From positions 8,110,501 to 8,174,500 of the forward strand of contig NZ_CP135921.1 in NCBI RefSeq assembly GCF_032397745.1: a stretch of 64,000 nt of DNA. The letters are read 5' to 3'. How positions within the stretch are numbered: the first letter of the stretch is position 1; each line of letters opens with the position of its first letter. Shown piece after piece: positions 58,183-64,000 of this stretch. Origin of the DNA: Bradyrhizobium prioriisuperbiae. GTDB lineage: Bacteria > Pseudomonadota > Alphaproteobacteria > Rhizobiales > Xanthobacteraceae. A program made the translations under genes and the position numbers. Under the pieces are notes generated by a model that worked only from the letters and a program-made list of their open reading frames with translations, did no database searches and had not been told where the DNA came from.

Positions 58183-59073
58183 TTGAACGAGAAAGTCGCA
58201 GGCATCATCGGGCTGGGCATCATGGGCGGTGCGATCGCCAAGAACCTGGTCGAACGGGACTGGACTGTCATCGGTTACGATGTCGATCCAGCCCGCCGGA
58301 CCGAAGCCGTCTGCAACGGCGTGATCACCGCCGACACCATCCGCGAAATCGCCCATGGCACCAGTGTCATCATGACCAGCCTTCCCAATCCCGCTGCCGC
58401 CCACGCGGTGGCCGGCGACATTGCCGCTTCCGGCCAGCGGCAGCGGACCGTGATCGAACTCAGCACCTTCACCCTTGCCGACAAGCTGCGTTTCAAGGAC
58501 ATCCTCGATCAGGCTGGCCATATCGCGCTGGATTGCCCACTCAGCGGAACCGGCGGGCAGGCCAAGACCCGCGATCTCGTTGTTTACGCCAGTGGCGACA
58601 GCGCCGCGATCGCACGCTACACGTCCCTGTTCTCCGATTTTGCCAAGCAGACCGCCGACCTCGGCGTCTACGGCAACGGCAGCCGGATGAAATTCATCGC
58701 CAACCATCTGGTGGCGATCCACAATGTCGCCTCGGCCGAAGCCATGCTGCTGGCGGAATCCGCCGGCCTCGATCTCAAGCAGGTAATCGACATCGTGGCT
58801 CCCGGCGCCGGCGGCTCGCGAATCCTCCAGCTGCGCGGGCCGATGATGGCGGAGCGCGTCTATGAACCTGCCACCATGCGGGTTTCGACCTGGAAGAAGG
58901 ACATGGCGATCATCGCCGAATTCGCTGATGATGTCGGCTGCGACACACCACTCTTCACCGCGACACAATCAATCTATACCCAGGCCATGGCCATGGGATT
59001 GGGCGACCAGGATACCGCGGCGGTGTTCGAAGTGTTGAAGGCGACGAACAGCGGACACCGCGACAGCGACTGA
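58183..59073 (+). CDS. 3-Hydroxyisobutyrate-dehydrogenase-family enzyme
   Basis: This is a 296-residue NAD(P)-dependent beta-hydroxyacid dehydrogenase with Rossmann motif IIGLGIMGGAIAKNL, substrate loop DCPLSGTGGQAKTRDL and catalytic Lys in SRMKFIANHLV. A TTG at 58183 is taken as the start: ACGGAGAT lies 8 bases upstream and the first conserved strand follows directly. An earlier TTG at 58114 lies inside the operator and is rejected. It likely oxidises a hydroxyacid intermediate of the island pathway; the product of the BKACE or cyclase step is possible. Confidence 0.9.
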   Translation: MNEKVAGIIGLGIMGGAIAKNLVERDWTVIGYDVDPARRTEAVCNGVITADTIREIAHGTSVIMTSLPNPAAAHAVAGDIAASGQRQRTVIELSTFTLADKLRFKDILDQAGHIALDCPLSGTGGQAKTRDLVVYASGDSAAIARYTSLFSDFAKQTADLGVYGNGSRMKFIANHLVAIHNVASAEAMLLAESAGLDLKQVIDIVAPGAGGSRILQLRGPMMAERVYEPATMRVSTWKKDMAIIAEFADDVGCDTPLFTATQSIYTQAMAMGLGDQDTAAVFEVLKATNSGHRDSD

Positions 59074-59158
59074 GCTGCGACGATACTTCGCGGCGGACGC
59101 GGCACAGCTTTCGCGGTGCATCAAAAGTTGCGGTGGCCTGCGCCGATCCCATCAATAG

Positions 59159-59172
59159 TTATCGCTTGATAA
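59159..59172. promoter_or_regulatory. Shared 14-bp motif upstream of importer C
   Basis: TTATCGCTTGATAA, with arms TTATC and GATAA, matches the consensus. It lies 182-195 bp before the binding-protein start and 86 bp after the HIBADH-like stop. The distance suggests a long leader or an upstream promoter for the importer C operon; the rest of the gap shows no gene. Confidence 0.55.
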
Positions 59173-59353
59173 TTACCGTTTTTCAGATGATAAATTAATC
59201 CACCGTGCCGAGCGCATTTCGGCGCACGGCTTTTGCGAAAGGAGAAACAGGATCACTTCGACGACCGGACGGGACGTACATAATCAATAAGAACGCCTGC
59301 AAAAAAGGCATTCGAAAAACAAAACGCCTGACAGGAAACATCGGGGAGACAAC

Positions 59354-60601
59354 ATGACATTATCGCGACGAGAGTTCGTCGGCGCCGCGACCGGTGCCGG
59401 TATCGCAAGCATGGCCGCGCCCGGCCTGCTGTTTGCTCAAAGCAACGGCCCATTCCGCATTGGTCTTCTGGCCGCCAAAACGGGTCCGCTAGCATCCGGC
59501 GGCATCGACATGGAATTGGCGCTGAACATGTTCCTGAAGGAAAGGAACGGCGCCCTCGCCGACCGCAAGATCGAGTTGATCGTCGCCGACACCGCCGGTG
59601 TCCCTGCGACCGCGCGCACCAAATGCCAGGAACTGGTCGAAAAGAACAACATCGACTGCCTGATCGGCCCGCTTGCCGCGTTCGAAGCGCTCGCGATCAA
59701 CGACTATGTGGTGCAGAAGGAAATCCCGACCATCGGCGTCGCCGCGGCTGAAGACATGACCCAGCGCCAGGCTAATCCGTGGTTCGTGCGGGTGACCGCC
59801 ACCGCGGCGCAGTGCGCCTATCCACTGGCCGAATACGCGGCCAAGGAATTGAAGTACAAGCGCATGGTCACCATGGCCGATGATTTCGCCTATGGCCATG
59901 AGATGTGCGCGGGCTTCCAGCGCGTGTTCGAGGACAATGGCGGCAAGATCATCCAGAAGATCTTCCCGCCGCTGACGGCGCCCGACTACGGCAGTTATGT
60001 CGCTTCGATCAAGAATGCCGACGCTATCTTCCTCGGCACAGCCGGATCGAATGGATTTCGTTTCCTGCGCCAGTTCATCGAATACGGCCTGAAGGACAAG
60101 ATGGCTGTGATCGGCGGCATGACCGCACTCGACGAATCCGTGCTCCGCAACATGGGCGACGAGGCGCTGGGCATCGTCACCACCAGTTTCTATTCGGCAG
60201 AACTCGACAACAAGGCAAACCAGGCGTTTGCGCCGGCGTTCCGCAAGCAGAACAAATACGACCCCGGCTATTATGCCGCGAGTACCTATATCGCCGGCGA
60301 AGTGCTGGAAGCAGCCCTCAAAACAACGACCGGCAAGGCGCGCGACAAGAAGGCGTTGATCGGATCGATCCGCGGCGCCAGCACCGACACCATCCGCGGC
60401 GTGGTCAAATTCGACGAATTCGGCAACATCATCGGTAACGCCTATATCCGCAAGGTGACGCGCAAGGATGGCCGTCTGGTGAACTCCGTGGTCAAGACCT
60501 ATCCGGACGTCAGCCAGTTCTGGACCTATGACAAGACCGCGTTCCTGAAAAACCCGGTCTATTCGCGCGACTATCCGCCGGCCAAGAACCTCGAACCCTG
60601 A
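59354..60601 (+). CDS. Liv-type periplasmic substrate-binding protein, cluster C
   Basis: This is a 415-residue periplasmic receptor with a twin-arginine signal LSRREFVGAATGAGIASMAA followed by GLLFA. The mature part begins PFRIGLLAAKTGPLASGG, then VADTAGVPATARTKCQELVE, IGPLAAFEALAINDYVV and MADDFAYGHEMCAGFQRVFE. ATG 59354 has GGGAGA upstream. It is the first of a five-gene importer C operon and belongs to the proposed TetR regulon, so its ligand may be the pathway substrate. Confidence 0.94.
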   Translation: MTLSRREFVGAATGAGIASMAAPGLLFAQSNGPFRIGLLAAKTGPLASGGIDMELALNMFLKERNGALADRKIELIVADTAGVPATARTKCQELVEKNNIDCLIGPLAAFEALAINDYVVQKEIPTIGVAAAEDMTQRQANPWFVRVTATAAQCAYPLAEYAAKELKYKRMVTMADDFAYGHEMCAGFQRVFEDNGGKIIQKIFPPLTAPDYGSYVASIKNADAIFLGTAGSNGFRFLRQFIEYGLKDKMAVIGGMTALDESVLRNMGDEALGIVTTSFYSAELDNKANQAFAPAFRKQNKYDPGYYAASTYIAGEVLEAALKTTTGKARDKKALIGSIRGASTDTIRGVVKFDEFGNIIGNAYIRKVTRKDGRLVNSVVKTYPDVSQFWTYDKTAFLKNPVYSRDYPPAKNLEP

Positions 60602-60617
60602 TCGCTTCGTCACAACA

Positions 60618-60658
60618 GCCGCGAGGCTCTCGTGCCACGGGGCACTGGACCTCGCGGC
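60618..60658 (+). terminator. Stem-loop between binding protein and livH, cluster C
   Basis: Outer arms GCCGCGAGG (60618-60626) and CCTCGCGGC (60650-60658) and inner arms GTGCC (60632-60636) and GGCAC (60641-60645) form a two-tier hairpin between the binding-protein stop and livH. No T-run follows. Confidence 0.6.
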
Positions 60659-60681
60659 CTTCTCGACCGCATGGATTGGGT

Positions 60682-61548
60682 ATGCAGTTCTGGATCATTC
60701 AGGGCCTCAACAGCCTGTCGCTCGGCGGACTGCTGTTCTTGCTGGCGTCGGGCTTCTCGCTGATCTTCGGCCTGATGCGGCTCGCCAACCTGACTCATGG
60801 CGCTTTCTTCATGCTCGGTGCTTATTTGGGAGCGACCGCACTGCGCGCGATCGACGGCCTCAATCTCTGGGTCGCGGCACTCGGGAGCGGCCTTGTCGTT
60901 GCCGCGCTGGGCGGCGTGTTCGAACGGCTCGTGCTGACGCGCCTGAAAACCAACCCGCTGGGCCAGGTGCTGGTGACGCTCGGCATGTCGTTCATCATCG
61001 CTGACGCCTGCCTCGTGCTGTGGGGCGGCGATCCGATCCCCGTCCCTACCCCCTCCGCCCTGCAATCGCCGACCGGCGTGTTCGGATACGCCTTTCCCAC
61101 CTATCGCCTGGTGCTGGTCGGCTGCTCGATCGCGGTCGCGATCGGGCTTTATCTGCTGCTGGAGCGCACCCGGGTCGGCGCCATGATCCGGGCCGGCGTC
61201 GACGACCGGCAGATGGCGCGCGCCGTCGGCATCCCGGTGTCGACGCTGTTCACCGCGGTGTTCTGCCTCGGCGCGGGCATCGCCGGCGCCGGCGGTGTGC
61301 TAGGTGGACCGATCCTGTCGGCCTATCCCGGGCTTGATGCGGATATGCTGCCGCTGGCGTTGATCGTGGTCATCCTCGGCGGTGTCGGCAGTCTGCTCGG
61401 CGCCTTCATCGGCAGTTTCATCATCGGCTTCATCTACACGTTCGGGACCGCGCTGTTGCCCGAATTCGCTTACATCATTCTGTTCCTGCCGATGATCCTG
61501 GTGATCGCGTTTCGCCCGCAAGGGCTGTTTGGACGGGTCGGCGCATGA
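60682..61548 (+). CDS. livH: Liv-type ABC importer permease LivH, cluster C
   Basis: This is a 288-residue inner-membrane permease of importer C, with LNSLSLGGLLFLLASGFSLIFG, ANLTHGAFFMLGAYLG and the coupling loop ERTRVGAMIRAGVDDRQMARAVG. ATG 60682 is used; an upstream TTG at 60676 adds two residues. Its stop overlaps the livM start (ATGA). Confidence 0.94.
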   Translation: MQFWIIQGLNSLSLGGLLFLLASGFSLIFGLMRLANLTHGAFFMLGAYLGATALRAIDGLNLWVAALGSGLVVAALGGVFERLVLTRLKTNPLGQVLVTLGMSFIIADACLVLWGGDPIPVPTPSALQSPTGVFGYAFPTYRLVLVGCSIAVAIGLYLLLERTRVGAMIRAGVDDRQMARAVGIPVSTLFTAVFCLGAGIAGAGGVLGGPILSAYPGLDADMLPLALIVVILGGVGSLLGAFIGSFIIGFIYTFGTALLPEFAYIILFLPMILVIAFRPQGLFGRVGA

Positions 61549-62480
61549 CCCGGATCGTGCTTGGGCTGTTCGCCGCCTTTTTGCTCGCGCTTCCCTTCGT
61601 CGCGGGAGACTTTTACGTCAATCTCGCCAGTCAGATCCTGATCGCGATCATTTTCGCGCTGAGCCTCAATCTGCTGGTCGGCTTCGGCGGCATGACCTCG
61701 CTCGGCCACGCCTCGTTCCTCGGTGTCGCCGCCTACATCGCGGCGTTGGTGACCACCCGATGGGGCTTTGGCCATGGCGCGGCGGCGCTGATCTCGATCG
61801 TCGGGACGACCCTGACGGCCGCACTGTTCGGCCTGATCGCGTTGCGTGCCACCGGGCTCGGCTTCCTGATGATTACTCTGGCGCTGTCCCAGGTGCTGTG
61901 GGGGCTGGCTTATCGAATGTCGTTCATCACCAATGGCGACAATGGCATCTCCGGCATCACGCGTCCGATGCCGTTCGGCCTCTCCATCGAGGGCGCGTTC
62001 GCGTTCTACTGGTTCGCGCTGGGCGTGGCGGTCATCGCCTTCGCCCTGATGACGGTGTTCGTCTCGTCCGCGTTCGGCTCATCGCTGAAAGGGGTTCGCG
62101 ACCAGCCGCGCCGGATGGCGGCGCTCGGCTTCAATCCCTGGCTGATCCGCTGGATCACCTTCATCTATGCCGGCTTCTGGAGCGGCGTCGCAGGCCTGCT
62201 GTACGTCTATTACAACAAGTACATCCACCCCACCTCGCTTTCGATCACGAGCTCTGCCGAAGGCCTGCTCGGCGTGATCGCCGGCGGCTCCGGAACGCGG
62301 GGCGGCCCGATCGTCGGTGCCACGCTGGTGATGCTGCTGAAGAACTATGCCTCGGCCTATGTCGAGCGCTGGAACATGCTGCTGGGGCTGGTGTTCCTGT
62401 TCATCGTACTGGTGATGCCGACCGGGATCGTGCCGGGTGTCCGCAGCCTTGCGGCCCGCATTCGCGGAGATGCGCGATGA
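61545..62480 (+). CDS. livM: Liv-type ABC importer permease LivM, cluster C
   Basis: This is a 311-residue inner-membrane permease of importer C. It has LIAIIFALSLNLLVGFGGMTS, LGHASFLGVAAYIAALVTTRW and the coupling region FGSSLKGVRDQPRRMAALGFN. Start and stop both overlap neighbours by 4 bp. Confidence 0.95.
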   Translation: MTRIVLGLFAAFLLALPFVAGDFYVNLASQILIAIIFALSLNLLVGFGGMTSLGHASFLGVAAYIAALVTTRWGFGHGAAALISIVGTTLTAALFGLIALRATGLGFLMITLALSQVLWGLAYRMSFITNGDNGISGITRPMPFGLSIEGAFAFYWFALGVAVIAFALMTVFVSSAFGSSLKGVRDQPRRMAALGFNPWLIRWITFIYAGFWSGVAGLLYVYYNKYIHPTSLSITSSAEGLLGVIAGGSGTRGGPIVGATLVMLLKNYASAYVERWNMLLGLVFLFIVLVMPTGIVPGVRSLAARIRGDAR

Positions 62481-63226
62481 GCGGCACCGCCTATGCGCTC
62501 GAGGTCAGGCACCTCAAGAAGGCCTTCGGTGGCCTCCCCGTCACCCAGGACGTTACGCTGCTGGTGCGCCCCGGCGAGCGCCGGCTGATCATCGGCCCGA
62601 ACGGCGCGGGCAAGACCACGCTGTTCAACCAGATCACCGGCGACTTTCTGCCCAATTCCGGCCAGATCAAGCTGTTCGGACAGGATGTCACCTATCTGCC
62701 GCCGCACCGGCGCGCGCACTGCGGCCTGTCGCGCACCTACCAGATCATCACGCTGTTCGCCGACGACACACTCGAACACAACGTCACGCTGGGGCTCCTG
62801 GGCCTGCGCCCCTCACGCTGGCAGATGTGGCGGCCGCTGTCGTTCTATGGTGATCTTGCCGAGGAGGCCAGACGCGTCCTGCAAATGGTCGGGCTCGACC
62901 ATCTCGCCGGCCATCCGGTCTCGGAGATTGCGTACGGCGAGAAGCGGCGCGTCGAGCTGGCCATGGCGCTGGCACAGAAACCGAAGGTGCTGCTGCTGGA
63001 CGAGCCGCTGGCCGGACTGTCGGGCAGCGAACGCGCGACCGTGAAAGCGCAGATCGCTTCAATTCCGCGCGACACCGCCGTGATCATGATCGAACACGAC
63101 ATGGACACGGCGCTCGATCTCGCCGAGACCGTCACACTTCTGAACTACGGCCGCGTCATTGTCGACGGCGAACGCGATGCGGTGATCGCCGACGAAAAAA
63201 CCCGCGAGGTGTATCTTGGCAACTGA
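62477..63226 (+). CDS. livG: Liv-type ABC importer ATPase LivG, cluster C
   Basis: This is a 249-residue ATPase of importer C, with Walker A GPNGAGKTTLFNQI, SRTYQIITLFADDTLEHNV, the LivG-type signature AYGEKRRVELAMAL, Walker B LLLLDEPLAGL and H-loop IEHDMDTALD. The ATG overlaps the livM stop; its 3' end overlaps livF by 11 bp. Confidence 0.95.
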   Translation: MSGTAYALEVRHLKKAFGGLPVTQDVTLLVRPGERRLIIGPNGAGKTTLFNQITGDFLPNSGQIKLFGQDVTYLPPHRRAHCGLSRTYQIITLFADDTLEHNVTLGLLGLRPSRWQMWRPLSFYGDLAEEARRVLQMVGLDHLAGHPVSEIAYGEKRRVELAMALAQKPKVLLLDEPLAGLSGSERATVKAQIASIPRDTAVIMIEHDMDTALDLAETVTLLNYGRVIVDGERDAVIADEKTREVYLGN

Positions 63227-63941
63227 TGCGCTGAGATTGACCGAGGTCAATTCCTTTTATGGCGACAGCCATGTGCTGCACGGCGTAAGCTTTGCGCTGC
63301 AGCCGGGCTGCGTGCTCGCACTGCTGGGGCGCAATGGCGCCGGCAAGACCACCTGCATCTCGACCATTGTCGGTTTCCTGACACCGCGTGACGGCGACAT
63401 CAGCCTGTTCGGCACGTCGATCCGCGGCCTGTCGCCGGAACGGATCTCGAAATCCGGCATTGGCCTCGTGCCGCAGGGACGGCGGATCTTTCCGTCGCTA
63501 TCAATACGCGAAAATCTCGAGGTGGCCCGGCAGCGGCAGAGTGGCAGCGACAAACCTTGGACGCTGGAGCGGGTCTACGAGCTGTTCCCGCGGCTGCGCG
63601 AGCGCCACACCCAGCTCGCAGGCACCTTGTCGGGCGGGGAGCAGCAGATGCTGGCGATCGGCCGGGCGCTGATGGGCAATCCGCGCGTCCTGCTGCTGGA
63701 TGAGCCATCGGAAGGCCTCGCGCCCCTGATCGTCGCCGAAGTCGGCCGTGCCATCCATCGCCTCAAGACTGAAGGACAATCCATTGTCCTGGTCGAACAG
63801 AATCGCCATCTCGCGCTCGAAGTGGCGGACCAGGCGGTGATCCTGAACACCGGCCGCTGTGCCTTTGTCGGCCGCGCGGAGGAAGTTCGCAACAATGACG
63901 ACCTCGTGGCGCAAAACCTCGGCGTCTACCACGCCCCTTGA
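63216..63941 (+). CDS. livF: Liv-type ABC importer ATPase LivF, cluster C
   Basis: This is a 241-residue ATPase of importer C. It has Walker A GRNGAGKTT, LVPQGRRIFPSLSIREN, signature LSGGEQQMLAIGR, Walker B LLLDEPSEGL and H-loop VEQNRHLALE. The start is TTG 63216 with GAGG about 7 bases upstream, inside the end of livG; no in-frame ATG lies nearby. Confidence 0.94.
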   Translation: MATDALRLTEVNSFYGDSHVLHGVSFALQPGCVLALLGRNGAGKTTCISTIVGFLTPRDGDISLFGTSIRGLSPERISKSGIGLVPQGRRIFPSLSIRENLEVARQRQSGSDKPWTLERVYELFPRLRERHTQLAGTLSGGEQQMLAIGRALMGNPRVLLLDEPSEGLAPLIVAEVGRAIHRLKTEGQSIVLVEQNRHLALEVADQAVILNTGRCAFVGRAEEVRNNDDLVAQNLGVYHAP

Positions 63942-63958
63942 CGATCCGGAATTCAGCC

Positions 63959-64000
63959 ATGACTGACATCGATCAACACAGCGAAACTTGGACCTCTAAG
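63959..64000 (+). CDS. Start of a further gene (partial)
   Basis: An open frame begins at ATG 63959, 17 bp after the livF stop, and runs off the window after 14 codons (MTDIDQHSETWTSK). The upstream CCGGA is a weak ribosome site. It is probably the next gene of the importer C operon. Nothing more can be said. Confidence 0.45.
   Translation, partial: MTDIDQHSETWTSK

Noticed and set aside
1..64000. CRISPR arrays, tRNA or rRNA genes, prophage or insertion-sequence genes
   Set aside because: No regularly spaced repeats, cloverleaf-like segments, rRNA-like sequence, integrase or transposase coding regions were seen on reading both strands; a covariance-model search (tRNAscan, Infernal) would be decisive.

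Overview
The window reads as a chromosomal stretch of a GC-rich alphaproteobacterium of the Bradyrhizobium/Rhodopseudomonas group (inference). The signs are: high GC with densely packed genes and many ATGA-type start/stop overlaps; three Liv-type ABC importers plus an orphan Liv-type binding protein in 64 kb; a CYP199A-like P450 with its own ferredoxin and reductase, a set known from Rhodopseudomonas palustris; and three copies of a palindromic intergenic repeat of the kind scattered through Bradyrhizobium genomes. No rRNA, tRNA, phage, transposase or CRISPR array was seen. Almost everything is small-molecule catabolism, uptake and its regulation.

Layout. 1-4.5 kb: Liv importer A on the minus strand (binding protein, LivH, a fused LivM-LivG, LivF running off the edge). 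4.8-11 kb: a plus-strand catabolic run (SDR, double EthD protein, old-yellow-enzyme, KstD-like flavoprotein, DUF3750-like protein, prolyl-aminopeptidase-like hydrolase). 11-14.4 kb: a Bug/TctC binding protein and a two-gene ABC exporter. 14.5-19.4 kb: ferredoxin reductase, MarR regulator, CYP199-type P450, [2Fe-2S] ferredoxin and an orphan Liv-type binding protein. 19.5-25.5 kb: tannase/feruloyl esterase, MarR, a small exported protein, an LVIVD-repeat protein and a GntR regulator. 25.6-32.2 kb: FAH-family hydrolase with a PuuE-like deacetylase, then a TetR regulator divergent from a PaoABC-type molybdenum hydroxylase. 32.2-37.9 kb: an exported APCDD1-like protein, LysR, an exported phosphodiesterase and an exported SMP-30 lactonase. 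38-64 kb: a large catabolic island with an HpsN/HisD-like dehydrogenase, SDR, cyclase-family hydrolase, Liv importer B, a CoxMSL-type molybdenum hydroxylase, LysR with an LLM monooxygenase, a second PuuE-like protein and a Gfo/Idh/MocA oxidoreductase, then TetR, flavin reductase, flavin monooxygenase and VOC protein, BKACE, a 3-hydroxyisobutyrate-dehydrogenase-like enzyme and Liv importer C.

The most interesting signal is a shared 14-bp near-palindrome, consensus TTATCRNNYGATNA. It occurs at five promoters of the right-hand island: 41077 (cyclase-HisD-SDR operon), 49715 (molybdenum hydroxylase), 56999 (VOC-monooxygenase-reductase-TetR operon), 58123 (between BKACE and the HIBADH-like gene) and 59159 (upstream of importer C). 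The TetR gene at 53935-54636 belongs to the operon behind one of these sites, so I propose that it runs a single local regulon for import and oxidative breakdown of one unidentified, probably cyclic or N-containing, carbon source. Other well-defined control elements are an operator that fills the -35/-10 spacer of the PaoABC-type operon, palindromes next to GntR, MarR and LysR genes, and a hairpin after the binding-protein gene in all three Liv clusters.
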